The position numbers were made by a program, and so were the translations under genes. Under the pieces are notes generated by a model that had not been told where the DNA came from, ran no database searches, and was given only the letters and a program-made list of their open reading frames with translations. A stretch of DNA of 64,000 bases, from NCBI GenBank assembly GCA_012838225.1, contig DUPT01000021.1, positions 55,049 through 119,048 on the forward strand, given 5' to 3'. Below are positions 1 through 8,135 of the stretch, piece by piece; position 1 is the first letter of the stretch; each line of letters opens with the position of its first letter. The stretch is from Tissierellia bacterium. GTDB lineage: Bacteria; Bacillota; Clostridia; Peptostreptococcales; Acidaminobacteraceae.

Positions 1-1
1 C

Positions 2-205
2 GAAGAGGACCGTTTGGCCATCAGACGAAAACGTAATACCCGCAATGAACTGATCGATCTGCTCTATGATAAGCTGTATCGGCGCCTGGTGACCCAGGGC
101 AATTTCGAGCGGTATCTCGAGCAGATCGTTGAGAAGACACTCGATCCCTATAGTGCGATCGATAAGCTGTTAGAAGATTTGAGGAGTGAGAATGAAAACG
201 ATTAA
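2..205 (+). CDS. meaB: Methylmalonyl-CoA mutase-associated GTPase MeaB, C-terminal end (partial)
   Basis: Only the last 67 codons are present; the frame is already open at base 2, so the start lies upstream. MeaB/ArgK is a P-loop GTPase that loads and protects adenosylcobalamin on methylmalonyl-CoA mutase. The GTPase motifs are outside the window. What is visible is the charged helical C-terminal arm ending in a LDPYSAIDKLL motif, the usual dimerisation tail of this family. The methylmalonyl-CoA epimerase gene follows directly and overlaps its end, which strongly supports the call and predicts mutase genes just upstream. The identification rests on the tail motif and context only. Confidence 0.8.
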   Translation, partial: EEDRLAIRRKRNTRNELIDLLYDKLYRRLVTQGNFERYLEQIVEKTLDPYSAIDKLLEDLRSENEND

Positions 206-599
206 ACTGGACCATATCGGGATCGCCGTCGAAAACCTCGACGAGGCGCTCGAGTTCTGGCAAGATGTCCTGGGACTGGAGTGTCAGGGGACCGAGGTGG
301 TCGAGGAGCAGGCCGTCAAGGTCGCGTTCTTACCGGTCGGTGATACCGAGGTCGAACTGCTCGAATCGACCACGCCGGATGGACCGATCGCTAAATTCAT
401 CGAACGAAACGGCGGCGGCGGTATCCAGCATCTGGCCTTTCGAGTCGATGATATCGAACAAGCGATCGAGTACATGAATGCCAAGGGCATGCGCATGATC
501 GACGGACAGCCGCGCTACGGCGCCGGCGGTGCCAAGATCGCCTTCGTCCATCCCAAGAGCTCACACCGGGTATTGGTGGAGCTGAGTGAGCGTGAATGA
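192..599 (+). CDS. mce: Methylmalonyl-CoA epimerase
   Basis: Interconverts (R)- and (S)-methylmalonyl-CoA, linking the mutase to the decarboxylase encoded downstream. The 135-residue protein has the two-repeat vicinal-oxygen-chelate fold: LDHIGIAV at the N-terminus, GGIQHLAFRV near residue 80 and a C-terminal VLVEL. Probable metal ligands are His8, His80 and Glu130. ATG at 192 is preferred over the in-frame GTG at 186 because GAGGAG at 181-186 then sits at normal spacing. It overlaps the end of meaB and its own stop overlaps the next start by 4 bases, so the genes are translationally coupled. Length and motifs fit the family well. Confidence 0.93.
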   Translation: MKTIKLDHIGIAVENLDEALEFWQDVLGLECQGTEVVEEQAVKVAFLPVGDTEVELLESTTPDGPIAKFIERNGGGGIQHLAFRVDDIEQAIEYMNAKGMRMIDGQPRYGAGGAKIAFVHPKSSHRVLVELSERE

Positions 600-1018
600 A
601 GCGATACCGCACCTCCCACCTGATCAAAAGCGAGGACTTGAATCATCACGGCACACTTTATGCCGGACGCAGCACCGAGTGGCTGGTCGAGAGTGCCTTT
701 ATCGCAGCGGCCGCCACCCATGGCGACCCGGAGGAGATCTTATGCCTCAATGTCCACGGCTTCGTCTTTGAGGCCCCGGTCAAAAAGGGCGAGCTGTTGA
801 TGATGACATCGCTCGTTGTCCGGGCCGGCCGAAGCTCGCTGACGGTCCATGTCACAGCTGAAAACGAGATCAGTCATGTATCACCCACCCAGGGCTTTAT
901 CACCTTTGTCACGGTCGATAAGCAGACCCATCGCGCCAAGGCGCACCGGGTGACACTCGATGAAACGACCGATCAGGCCGAGCTTGAGCTGAGACAGCAG
1001 GCCGCGAAGCTGTATTGA
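596..1018 (+). CDS. Hotdog-fold acyl-CoA thioesterase
   Basis: A 140-residue single hotdog domain of the acyl-CoA thioesterase type (YciA/BFIT-like). The N-terminal SEDLNHHGTLYAG segment is the typical active-site and CoA-binding loop followed by the long central helix. The start codon overlaps the epimerase stop as ATGA, so it is co-expressed with the methylmalonyl-CoA genes and may release acyl groups or free CoA from pathway intermediates. The real substrate cannot be read from sequence. A different hotdog protein, Kal, lies at 52990 and is clearly a separate subfamily. Confidence 0.8.
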   Translation: MKRYRTSHLIKSEDLNHHGTLYAGRSTEWLVESAFIAAAATHGDPEEILCLNVHGFVFEAPVKKGELLMMTSLVVRAGRSSLTVHVTAENEISHVSPTQGFITFVTVDKQTHRAKAHRVTLDETTDQAELELRQQAAKLY

Positions 1019-1125
1019 CCCTATCACTTAGTGATTGTTCACAACCAATCGGCCTCAATCCGTCATCGGATGGTTCATATAAACGCTATAATGGTTATAA
1101 CACTGTGTAACGCATAGGAGAATCG
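1019..1125 (+). promoter_or_regulatory. Intergenic region before the decarboxylase operon: palindrome and -10 box
   Basis: Contains a 13-bp palindrome ATCACT-T-AGTGAT at 1023-1035, then TTGTTCACAA at 1036-1045, and a consensus -10 box TATAAT at 1087-1092 with no good -35 at 16-18 bp. AGGAG at 1116-1120 serves the ATG at 1126. A good -10 without a -35, next to a palindrome, could mean activator-dependent transcription, but this is inference. Confidence 0.4.
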
Positions 1126-2667
1126 ATGAGTAACAAAATTCAGGACTTACAGGATCGCCGGCAAAAGATCGAAGCCGGGGGCGGACCCGAGAGAATGGAG
1201 CGTCAGCATCAGAGCGGCAAATTGACTGCTCGTGAGCGCATCAATCTGCTGTTTGATGCCGACACCTTCGTTGAACTCGACGCCTTTGTCAAACACCGCA
1301 GCACCAACTTCGGCATGGAAAAGGTCCATGCGGCCGCCGAGGGAGTGGTCACCGGCTATGGTTATGTCGATGGCCGGGTCGTCTATGCCTATGCCCAGGA
1401 CTTCACCGTGATCGGGGGAAGTCTGGGTGAGATGCATGCTGCCAAGATCGTCAAGGTTCAAGAGTATGCCATGAAGGTGGGGGCACCGGTCGTGGGACTA
1501 AATGATTCCGGCGGTGCCAGGATCCAAGAAGGGGTCGACGCCCTGAGCGGCTACGCCAAGATCTTTTATAATAATACGATCTCATCCGGCGTCATCCCGC
1601 AGATCACGGCCATCATGGGCCCGTGTGCCGGCGGAGCCGTCTATTCCCCGGCCTTGACCGACTTTATCTTCATGGTCGAAGACAGCGCCAAGATGTTCAT
1701 TACCGGACCCGAGGTCATCAAGGCCGTAACCGGTGAGGATGTCACGGCCGAAAAGCTCGGCGGTGCCAAGACGCATAACAGCGTCAGCGGCGTGGCGCAC
1801 TTTAGAGGCTCGACGGATGAGGAAGTGATCTCTGAGATCCGCCGACTGCTCGGCTTCCTACCCTCCAACAATCTCGAAATCGCCCCGGGGCGTGACATGG
1901 GCGAGATCAGAGAGCATATCGCATCGCTCGATACGATCATCCCAGAGAGTCCGAATCGGGCCTACGACATGTATGCCATCATTGAGGCCCTGGTCGACAA
2001 TGGCGATTATATGGAGTATCAGAAGTATTATGCCACCAATATGATCACCTGTTTTGCCCGCATCGGCGGTCAAAGCGTCGGGATCATCGCCAATCAGCCG
2101 CGCGTCATGGCAGGCTGTCTCGATGTCAATGCTTCGGATAAGGCAGCCCGGTTTGTTCGGACCTGTGATGCCTTCAATATCCCGATGCTGACCTTGGTCG
2201 ATGTACCGGGCTTCTTGCCGGGGACCGATCAGGAGTTCAACGGCATCATCCGTCACGGCGCCAAGCTGCTCTACGCTTATTCGGAAGCGACCGTCCCGAT
2301 GGTGACGATGATCGTCCGAAAAGCCTATGGCGGAGCCTATATCGCGATGTGCTGTAAGGAGCTCGGATCCGATATGGTACTGGCCTGGCCGACGGCTGAG
2401 ATCGCGGTCATGGGCGCCTCGGGTGCAGCCAATATCATCTTCCGAAAGGATATCAAGGAATCGGCTGATCCCGAAGCCACCAGGCAAGACAAGATCGCTG
2501 AGTACGAGGCGGGCTTTGCCAATCCGTATAAAGCGGCCGAGCGAGGCTATGTCGATGATGTCATCGTTCCGTCCGAGTCGAGACTGCGACTGATCGATGC
2601 CTTCCGAATGCTCGCAAGCAAACAAGCGGAAAAACCGCGTAAGAAACACGGCAATATACCGGTATAG
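1126..2667 (+). CDS. mmdA: Methylmalonyl-CoA decarboxylase / propionyl-CoA carboxylase carboxyltransferase (alpha) subunit
   Basis: Transfers carboxylate between methylmalonyl-CoA and carboxybiotin. The 513 residues form the usual two crotonase-like carboxyltransferase domains. N-half motifs include SGGARIQEG and the GPCAGGAVYSP oxyanion loop; the C-half has VDVPGFLPG from about residue 358 and RKAYGGAYIAM from about 398. It heads an operon with a gamma-type membrane protein, a biotin carrier and a beta-type sodium pump, the organisation of sodium-translocating decarboxylases such as those of Veillonella and Propionigenium. No biotin carboxylase gene is present, which favours the decarboxylase over an ATP-dependent carboxylase. 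Acetyl- or glutaconyl-CoA specificity is less likely given meaB and mce upstream. Confidence 0.9.
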   Translation: MSNKIQDLQDRRQKIEAGGGPERMERQHQSGKLTARERINLLFDADTFVELDAFVKHRSTNFGMEKVHAAAEGVVTGYGYVDGRVVYAYAQDFTVIGGSLGEMHAAKIVKVQEYAMKVGAPVVGLNDSGGARIQEGVDALSGYAKIFYNNTISSGVIPQITAIMGPCAGGAVYSPALTDFIFMVEDSAKMFITGPEVIKAVTGEDVTAEKLGGAKTHNSVSGVAHFRGSTDEEVISEIRRLLGFLPSNNLEIAPGRDMGEIREHIASLDTIIPESPNRAYDMYAIIEALVDNGDYMEYQKYYATNMITCFARIGGQSVGIIANQPRVMAGCLDVNASDKAARFVRTCDAFNIPMLTLVDVPGFLPGTDQEFNGIIRHGAKLLYAYSEATVPMVTMIVRKAYGGAYIAMCCKELGSDMVLAWPTAEIAVMGASGAANIIFRKDIKESADPEATRQDKIAEYEAGFANPYKAAERGYVDDVIVPSESRLRLIDAFRMLASKQAEKPRKKHGNIPV

Positions 2668-2675
2668 GAGGATGA

Positions 2676-3107
2676 ATGGAACGTTTTGTTGATCCGACCA
2701 TCCTTGAGACAATGTCACTTGGAGAAAAACTGCTCGATTCAGCGCTGGTCATGCTGCTTGGCATGGGGGTGACATTCCTGGTACTGATTTTTCTGATGTT
2801 CAGTATCGGATTGCTTAGACTCCTGTTCCAAGGGAAAACCAAGGCGGAAGAACCGGCCCGCCCTAAGCAGCCGGTGGCAGCACCGGCCAAAGCAGTCCCC
2901 GTACCGGCGGGAGACGATGAACTGATGGCTGTCATCACCGCGGCTCTGGCCGCCTCACAAGAGGATGTCATAGCGGTGATCGCAGCTGCTGTAGCTGCCA
3001 TGGAAACCCCGGGCCGACGACTGAAGATCCAATCGATTCGTCGGGTATCCGAACCAATGCCGATCTGGGCCCAGGATGGCCTGATGAAAAATATGACAAG
3101 GATGTAA
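2676..3107 (+). CDS. mmdD: Sodium-pumping decarboxylase gamma/delta-type subunit (OadG family)
   Basis: A 143-residue small membrane subunit that holds the carboxyltransferase to the membrane beta subunit. One transmembrane helix lies at about residues 20-50, followed by a Lys/Pro/Ala linker and a C-terminal helix ending in WAQDGLMKNM, the kind of tail that binds the carboxyltransferase in delta/epsilon subunits. It lies 8 bp after mmdA and 9 bp before the biotin carrier. The region around 110-143 looks like delta and epsilon elements combined in one chain. An ATG at 2672 is out of frame; the ATG at 2676 follows AGGAGG. Confidence 0.82.
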   Translation: MERFVDPTILETMSLGEKLLDSALVMLLGMGVTFLVLIFLMFSIGLLRLLFQGKTKAEEPARPKQPVAAPAKAVPVPAGDDELMAVITAALAASQEDVIAVIAAAVAAMETPGRRLKIQSIRRVSEPMPIWAQDGLMKNMTRM

Positions 3108-3116
3108 GGAGAAAAC

Positions 3117-3533
3117 ATGAAAACATACAATATTACCGTAAACGGCACCACATACGCGGTCCAAGTCGAAGAGGTCTCGAGCTCCGGCGCTCCGGCTCCG
3201 GCCCCGGCTCCGACCCCGGCCCCGGCCCCGACACCACAACCGGCCCCGGCCCCGGCTCCGGCCGCCAAACCTGAACCGGCTCCGGCTCCGGCCCCCGCTC
3301 CGGCTCCGGCCGGCGGTGGCGAAGGCACTGTTTCTTCACCCATGCCCGGCACGATCATTGACATTTTGGTCTCGGAAGGCCAACAAGTCGCCGAAGGCGA
3401 TGTCCTCGTCATCCTCGAAGCCATGAAGATGGAAAACGAGATCATGGCCGCCTCAGCCGGTACCGTCGGCAAGGTCTACACCACCAAAGGTGCCGCCGTC
3501 AATACGGGTGATGCTCTGCTTGATATCGAATAG
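3117..3533 (+). CDS. mmdC: Biotin carboxyl carrier subunit of the decarboxylase
   Basis: Carries carboxybiotin from the carboxyltransferase to the beta-subunit pump. The 138-residue protein has a short N-terminal region, a flexible Ala-Pro linker from about residue 24 to 65 and a C-terminal biotinyl domain. The biotin attachment site is EAMKMENE with the target lysine at about residue 104. A biotin ligase gene (birA) lies at 11305. It sits between the gamma and beta subunits with a good AAGGAG site. The linker is encoded by a GC-rich near-repeat. Confidence 0.95.
   Translation: MKTYNITVNGTTYAVQVEEVSSSGAPAPAPAPTPAPAPTPQPAPAPAPAAKPEPAPAPAPAPAPAGGGEGTVSSPMPGTIIDILVSEGQQVAEGDVLVILEAMKMENEIMAASAGTVGKVYTTKGAAVNTGDALLDIE
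3188..3311 (+). repeat. Ala-Pro-encoding low-complexity repeat in mmdC
   Basis: Tandem degenerate hexamers of the type GCTCCG/GCCCCG encode alternating Ala and Pro, interrupted once by a TPQ and once by an AKPE segment. This is a protein linker, not an intergenic repeat, but it is a likely site of length variation. Confidence 0.85.
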
Positions 3534-3541
3534 GAGAGGGC

Positions 3542-4672
3542 ATGCTGAATATACTCCTGGACTTTTTTAAAACTTCCGGGTTTAGCGTAGCGACTATTCA
3601 ACAGATAGGGATGATCTTCGTCAGCTTCGTCCTGTTCTATCTGGCGATCAAGAAGAAATATGAACCGCTACTGCTGCTCCCAATCGCTTTTGGTATGTTC
3701 CTGGTCAACCTCCCCGGGGCGGGTCTGATGGATCCGCCGGTGGATGGCCAACCGGGAGGTCTGCTTTACTACTTTTCGATGGGAATCGATCTGGGCATCT
3801 ATCCGCCGCTGATTTTCTTGGGCGTCGGTGCCATGACGGACTTCGGTCCGCTGATCGCCAACCCTAAGAGCCTGCTGCTTGGGGCAGCTGCCCAATTCGG
3901 CATCTTTGTGACGTTCTTTGGAGCGATCCTGCTGGGCTTTACGGCCCAAGAAGCCGGTTCGATCGGGATCATCGGTGGAGCCGATGGACCGACGGCGATC
4001 TTTACGACCAGTAAGCTGGCCCCACACCTGCTCGGACCGATCGCGGTCGCGGCCTATAGCTATATGGCCTTGGTGCCGATCATCCAGCCGCCGATTATGA
4101 AGCTCTTAACGACCAAGGAAGAGCGAGCCATCAAGATGGTCCAGCTGCGAGAAGTATCGCGGACCGAACGGATCGTGTTCCCGATCTTTGTTACCGTACT
4201 CGTGAGTCTCGTCGTACCGCCGGCCGCGCCGCTGGTCGGCATGCTGATGCTGGGGAATCTCTTCCGCGAGGCCCTGGTTGTCGATAAGCTAAGAGAGATG
4301 GCATCGAATGCCCTGATGTATTCGGTCACGATCTTCCTGGGCTTAAGTGTCGGTGCCAAAGCGACCGCCGAAGCCTTCTTCAGCCCGATCTTTCTTGGGA
4401 TCCTGCTGCTGGGTGTGACGGCATTTGCCTTTGGAACGACCGCCGGTGTGATCCTGGGTAAGATCATGAACAAGCTCTCAAAGACCCCGATCAATCCCTT
4501 GATCGGCTCGGCCGGGGTATCGGCCGTCCCGATGGCGGCTCGAGTGTCTCAGGTGGTCGGACAGGAAGCCAATCCGTCCAACTTCTTGCTGATGCATGCC
4601 ATGGGACCCAATGTGGCCGGTGTGATCGGCTCAGCCATCGCAGCCGGGGTGCTGTTGACCCTGTTTGGTTAA
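3542..4672 (+). CDS. mmdB: Sodium-translocating decarboxylase beta subunit
   Basis: Integral membrane pump that decarboxylates carboxybiotin and exports sodium. The 376-residue protein has about nine hydrophobic segments and the family hallmark [10 protein letters not shown] near residues 145-154, with Asp148 at the position of the sodium-binding aspartate of OadB. It also carries the conserved C-terminal [17 protein letters not shown] region. It is the last gene of the decarboxylase operon and is followed by a strong terminator. A close paralogue of identical length lies at 5943. Confidence 0.94.
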   Translation: MLNILLDFFKTSGFSVATIQQIGMIFVSFVLFYLAIKKKYEPLLLLPIAFGMFLVNLPGAGLMDPPVDGQPGGLLYYFSMGIDLGIYPPLIFLGVGAMTDFGPLIANPKSLLLGAAAQFGIFVTFFGAILLGFTAQEAGSIGIIGGADGPTAIFTTSKLAPHLLGPIAVAAYSYMALVPIIQPPIMKLLTTKEERAIKMVQLREVSRTERIVFPIFVTVLVSLVVPPAAPLVGMLMLGNLFREALVVDKLREMASNALMYSVTIFLGLSVGAKATAEAFFSPIFLGILLLGVTAFAFGTTAGVILGKIMNKLSKTPINPLIGSAGVSAVPMAARVSQVVGQEANPSNFLLMHAMGPNVAGVIGSAIAAGVLLTLFG

Positions 4673-4683
4673 TACGGATAAGG

Positions 4684-4713
4684 ATACGTGTCCTAGCGGG
4701 CACGTATTTTTTT
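4684..4713 (+). terminator. Rho-independent terminator after mmdB
   Basis: A 10-bp stem, ATACGTGTCC paired with GGGCACGTAT with one G-T wobble and loop TAGC, is followed directly by seven T residues. Confidence 0.9.
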
Positions 4714-4737
4714 CTTTGAATCGGTTAAGGAGAGCAC

Positions 4738-5547
4738 ATGAATATCATCGGTGCCTATTTCAGTCCGACCGGCACAACTAAAAAGATCACTTGGACAGTG
4801 GCTGAGGCGATCCATCAAAGCCTTAAGGAATCGATCATTTCTCGGCGAGACTTCACGCTGCCTCAGGCCAGACAGGCGCCGCTTGAGTTTCTGGTGGGAG
4901 ATATCGTGGTCCTGGGCATGCCGGTCTATGCCGGACGGGTCCCAAACCTCCTGTTGCCGTATCTAAGCAGCTTAGCGGGTAGTGGTGCCATCGGTCTGCC
5001 GATCGCAGTCTATGGCAATCGTCACTTCGATTATGCGCTGATCGAGCTGTCGGATATGATGAAGCAGGCCGGCCTTCGGGTGATCGGCGGTGGCGCCTTT
5101 ATCGGTGAGCACTCCTTCTCGAAGGTCCTAGCTAAGGACCGGCCCGATGACAACGACCTGGCTATCGCCAGGCGCTTTGGCGAAGCGATAGCTGAGAAAA
5201 TACGCCGAAACGACCTGAGCCATGTCAAGCTGCCGGGCGATGAGAACGATCAGGCCTACTATCAGCCCAAGGCTCAAGCTGGTGATCCGATCGATATCCG
5301 GCCGGTCAAACCCGTGACCGATAAAGTGCGGTGTATCGACTGTCGGCTGTGCGCCAAGCGCTGCCCGCTGGGATCGATCGACTTTGAAGATGTCTCGAAG
5401 ACCCCCGGCATCTGTATGAAGTGTGGCAGCTGCATCAAGGGCTGCCCGACTCAAGCGAAGTTCTTTAACGATCCGGGCTATCTGTATCATAAGACAAATC
5501 TCGAGGAGACCTATACCGCCCGAAAAGAGCCGGTGTACTTTTTGTAG
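4738..5547 (+). CDS. EFR1-type protein: flavodoxin-like domain fused to 2x[4Fe-4S] ferredoxin
   Basis: The N-terminal half is flavodoxin-like with an FMN phosphate loop SPTGTT at residues 9-14 and a VLGMPVYAGRVP segment. The C-terminal part carries two ferredoxin cysteine clusters, CxxCxxCxxxC from Cys199 and CxxCxxCxxxC from Cys226. The layout matches the EFR1 family of stand-alone electron-transfer proteins common in Clostridia, whose partners are mostly unknown. The 269-residue length is typical. It follows the mmdB terminator by only 24 bp, so either some read-through or a promoter within the end of mmdB is needed. The start follows AAGGAG at 4727-4732. Confidence 0.85.
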   Translation: MNIIGAYFSPTGTTKKITWTVAEAIHQSLKESIISRRDFTLPQARQAPLEFLVGDIVVLGMPVYAGRVPNLLLPYLSSLAGSGAIGLPIAVYGNRHFDYALIELSDMMKQAGLRVIGGGAFIGEHSFSKVLAKDRPDDNDLAIARRFGEAIAEKIRRNDLSHVKLPGDENDQAYYQPKAQAGDPIDIRPVKPVTDKVRCIDCRLCAKRCPLGSIDFEDVSKTPGICMKCGSCIKGCPTQAKFFNDPGYLYHKTNLEETYTARKEPVYFL

Positions 5548-5630
5548 GCGGATGTTCTGATAAGCTTCTAGAAAAAATTATTTTTCCGAAGCTTTTCGAG
5601 ATGGCATTCAATATAGGAAGAAACTCATTA

Positions 5631-5664
5631 AACCTTGTTTTATCTTGATATTTCAAGGTTTTTT
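5631..5664 (+). terminator. Terminator after the flavodoxin/ferredoxin gene
   Basis: Stem AACCTTG (5631-5637) pairs with CAAGGTT (5654-5660), and the T-run continues to 5664. An upstream hairpin, AAGCTTC at 5562-5568 with GAAGCTT at 5588-5594, lacks a long T-run and may be an extra weak element. Confidence 0.7.
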
Positions 5665-5667
5665 GAT

Positions 5668-5696
5668 TTGACACCATTCTTTTTCTTGTTTACCAT
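5668..5696 (+). promoter_or_regulatory. Promoter for the second gamma/beta pair
   Basis: A -35 box TTGACA (5668-5673), a 17-bp spacer and TACCAT (5691-5696) lie just after the terminator and 35 bp before the 5731 start. The -35 is perfect, the -10 moderate. Confidence 0.6.
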
Positions 5697-5730
5697 GAAC
5701 ATGATTCGAAGACCTTTAAGGAGTTCATTC

Positions 5731-5898
5731 ATGGAACAATTGGCCGATCCTAAGATCATAGAGACCTTGAGCCTGGGCGAAAAAATGTCCGAGTCGCTGC
5801 TTGTGATGCTGCTGGGTGTGGGCATCGTCTTCAGTGTCTTAGTCCTGTTGATGTTCAGTATCCATCTGCTGAGTGCCATCTTCTATAAGAAGGAATAG
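5731..5898 (+). CDS. Short OadG/gamma-type membrane subunit, second copy
   Basis: A 55-residue protein that matches the first ~50 residues of the gamma subunit at 2676 (DPxIxETxSLGEK, then a transmembrane helix ending in LMFSI), but stops right after the helix with YKKE. It lacks the linker and the carboxyltransferase-binding tail. ATG at 5731 is chosen because AAGGAG lies seven bases upstream and the family similarity begins there; earlier in-frame codons give unrelated sequence. It is followed by the second beta subunit. It probably stabilises or assembles that subunit. Confidence 0.8.
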   Translation: MEQLADPKIIETLSLGEKMSESLLVMLLGVGIVFSVLVLLMFSIHLLSAIFYKKE

Positions 5899-5942
5899 CT
5901 AAGGCGGCGGCCGATCACTTTTCGACCCGGAATAGGTGGGAC

Positions 5943-7073
5943 ATGTTCGATATTATCTATGAATTTTTTCAGTCATCCGGCTTTGGCGCTGTCACCTGGC
6001 AGCAGCTGGGCATGATGCTCGTCAGCTTTATCCTGATGTATTTGGCGATCCATAAGAAGTATGAGCCGTTGCTTTTGCTGCCGATCGCCTTTGGGATGTT
6101 TCTCGTGAATCTGCCGGGGGTGGGTCTGATGGATCCGCCGCTCGATGGTCAGCCCGGCGGCTTATTGTATTATTTCTCGCAGGGGATCGAGCTGGGGATC
6201 TATCCGCCGCTGATTTTCTTGGGGGTCGGGGCGATGACCGATTTTGGTCCGCTGATCGCCAATCCCAAGGCGCTCTTATTGGGTGCGGCGGCGCAGTTTG
6301 GGATCTTCTTTACCTTTTTTGGAGCGATCCTGCTGGGCTTTAGTGCCCCGGAGGCCGGTTCGATCGGGATCATCGGCGGGGCCGATGGACCGACCGCTAT
6401 CTTTACGACCACCAAGCTGGCCCCTCATCTGCTGGGTCCGATCGCGGTGGCTGCCTATTCCTATATGGCGCTGGTACCGATCATTCAGCCACCCATCATG
6501 AAGGCGCTGACGACCAAGGAGGAACGGGCCATCGAGATGAAGCAGCTGAGGGAGGTGTCGCGCAAGGAGCGGATCGTTTTTCCGGTCTTTGTCTCGGCGG
6601 TGGTATCACTCGTCGTGCCGCCGGCTGCGCCGCTGGTTGGGATGCTGATGCTGGGCAATCTCTTCCGGGAGGCCCTGGTGGTCGATAAGCTAAGAGAAAT
6701 GGCGTCGAATGCTCTGATGTATTCGGTCACGATCTTTCTTGGACTGAGCGTCGGAGCCAAGGCAACGGCCGAGGCCTTCTTCAGTCCGATCTTTCTGGCC
6801 ATCCTGCTGCTTGGGGTGAGCGCTTTTGCCTTTGGGACCGCTTCGGGCTTGATACTGGCAAAGATCATGAATAAGTTCTCGAAGCAGCCGATCAATCCCT
6901 TGATCGGATCGGCCGGTGTGTCGGCGGTGCCGATGGCGGCCCGGGTGACGCAGGTGGTCGGCCAACAGGCCAATCCGTCCAATTTCTTATTGATGCATGC
7001 CATGGGCCCGAATGTGGCCGGTGTGATCGGATCGGCCGTAGCGGCCGGGATCCTGCTGACACTGTTCGGATAG
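5943..7073 (+). CDS. Sodium-translocating decarboxylase beta subunit, second copy
   Basis: A 376-residue membrane protein, very similar along its full length to mmdB at 3542, including [10 protein letters not shown] with Asp148 and the C-terminal [13 protein letters not shown] region. Differences are concentrated in the first 30 residues and in scattered conservative changes, as expected of a recent duplication under selection rather than decay. Only the short gamma-like gene accompanies it; no second carboxyltransferase or biotin carrier is present. It may share MmdA/MmdC or serve a carboxyltransferase encoded elsewhere. It has its own promoter and terminator. Confidence 0.92.
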   Translation: MFDIIYEFFQSSGFGAVTWQQLGMMLVSFILMYLAIHKKYEPLLLLPIAFGMFLVNLPGVGLMDPPLDGQPGGLLYYFSQGIELGIYPPLIFLGVGAMTDFGPLIANPKALLLGAAAQFGIFFTFFGAILLGFSAPEAGSIGIIGGADGPTAIFTTTKLAPHLLGPIAVAAYSYMALVPIIQPPIMKALTTKEERAIEMKQLREVSRKERIVFPVFVSAVVSLVVPPAAPLVGMLMLGNLFREALVVDKLREMASNALMYSVTIFLGLSVGAKATAEAFFSPIFLAILLLGVSAFAFGTASGLILAKIMNKFSKQPINPLIGSAGVSAVPMAARVTQVVGQQANPSNFLLMHAMGPNVAGVIGSAVAAGILLTLFG

Positions 7074-7080
7074 ACATTTC

Positions 7081-7104
7081 GAGCGACCCGGTCGCTCTTT
7101 TTTT
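7081..7104 (+). terminator. Terminator after the second beta subunit
   Basis: GAGCGAC (7081-7087), loop CCG, GTCGCTC (7091-7097), then seven T residues. Confidence 0.92.
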
Positions 7105-7176
7105 GTGTCGTTGTGGCTTTGGTTTTAGAATGGGTATATCTAGAACGAAAAAGTTTTATCGTTAGAGGAGGGGTCG

Positions 7177-8127
7177 ATGAAGAAGATCGTGATCAATCTC
7201 GGTCAGGGAATGGATCAGCTGAAGACTGATTTTCCCGAGGCCGATGTGGTGCTCGTTAGAGATCGGGCCGAGCTTATGCGGGAGCTGCCCGAGGCGGAGG
7301 TGCTGGTGAGCTGGGGCGTCGATGATGAGATGCTTGATCGGGGCACTAAGCTAGACTACGTCGCCAGTCTGTATGCCGGCGTCGATAAGCTGCCGCTCAA
7401 CCGACTACAGGCTAAGGAGATCCTGCTGACGACCGGTCGCGGGATCCATGTCATCCATATGGCGGAGTATGCGCTTATGATGATGATCCTGCACGCCCGC
7501 AGTCTCGATAAGCTGTTGGATCAGCAGCGCCGGGCTATCTGGGCCGGGGCTGAGACCCATCCGCAAGACGAGATTTACGGCAAGAAGCTCGGGATCATCG
7601 GACTCGGGGCGATCGGTCAAGAGATCGCCAAGAAGGCTTCCTTCATGGGGATGGAGGTAGTCGGGGTCCGAAGGACGCCCAAGGAGACCGACTATGTCAC
7701 TCGGGTCTACGATCTGGCTGAGGGGATCGAAACGATCTTTAAGAGCTGCGACTATATCATCAATCTCCTACCGCATACACCGGCGACGAACCGTTTGATC
7801 GATCATAGATACTTTGATCTGATCCAGCCCCACGCCTGTCTTATCAATATGGGACGAGGCGATACCGTCAATGAGGACGATCTGTATGAGGCGCTAAAGA
7901 GCGGACAGATCAAGCGCTATATCACCGATGTGTTCGATCAGGAGCCGCTTGAGCCAAACAGCCGCTTCTGGCAGCTGGACAATATCGTCATCACACCGCA
8001 TATCAGCGGTCCGAATCTGAGCTATATGGCCAAGGCCTATCCGATCGTTAAGACCAATCTCACCGCCTACCTGGCCGGTTCGACCGATGAGATGGTCAAT
8101 GTCTACTCGCATGAGCGAGGCTATTAG
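7177..8127 (+). CDS. D-isomer-specific 2-hydroxyacid dehydrogenase
   Basis: NAD(P)-dependent reduction of a 2-oxoacid to a D-2-hydroxyacid. The 316-residue protein has the Rossmann motif GLGAIGQEI in the middle, the NMGRGDTV segment with the substrate-binding arginine, a DVFDQEPL stretch with the catalytic glutamate and TPHISG with the catalytic histidine. The N-terminal substrate domain is divergent, as in the YPL113C/GhrA-like branch, so the substrate is not predictable. It starts at ATG after GAGGAGGGG and is followed 8 bp later by a nitroreductase gene, probably as a two-gene operon. Confidence 0.87.
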   Translation: MKKIVINLGQGMDQLKTDFPEADVVLVRDRAELMRELPEAEVLVSWGVDDEMLDRGTKLDYVASLYAGVDKLPLNRLQAKEILLTTGRGIHVIHMAEYALMMMILHARSLDKLLDQQRRAIWAGAETHPQDEIYGKKLGIIGLGAIGQEIAKKASFMGMEVVGVRRTPKETDYVTRVYDLAEGIETIFKSCDYIINLLPHTPATNRLIDHRYFDLIQPHACLINMGRGDTVNEDDLYEALKSGQIKRYITDVFDQEPLEPNSRFWQLDNIVITPHISGPNLSYMAKAYPIVKTNLTAYLAGSTDEMVNVYSHERGY

Positions 8128-8135
8128 GAGGACGC

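Noticed and set aside
1858..2718. 286-codon open frame on the minus strand inside mmdA
   Set aside because: It is antisense to a clear carboxyltransferase gene. The frequent GAT/ATC codons read as open frames on the opposite strand throughout this genome; the product has no family and no ribosome site.
2561..3472. 303-codon minus-strand frame rich in Gly and Ala
   Set aside because: It is the complement of the Ala-Pro linker of mmdC and neighbouring genes; composition comes from the repeat.
5562..5594. AT-rich hairpin as main terminator of the flavodoxin/ferredoxin gene
   Set aside because: The stem is fair but no T-run follows; the hairpin at 5631-5664 is a better terminator.
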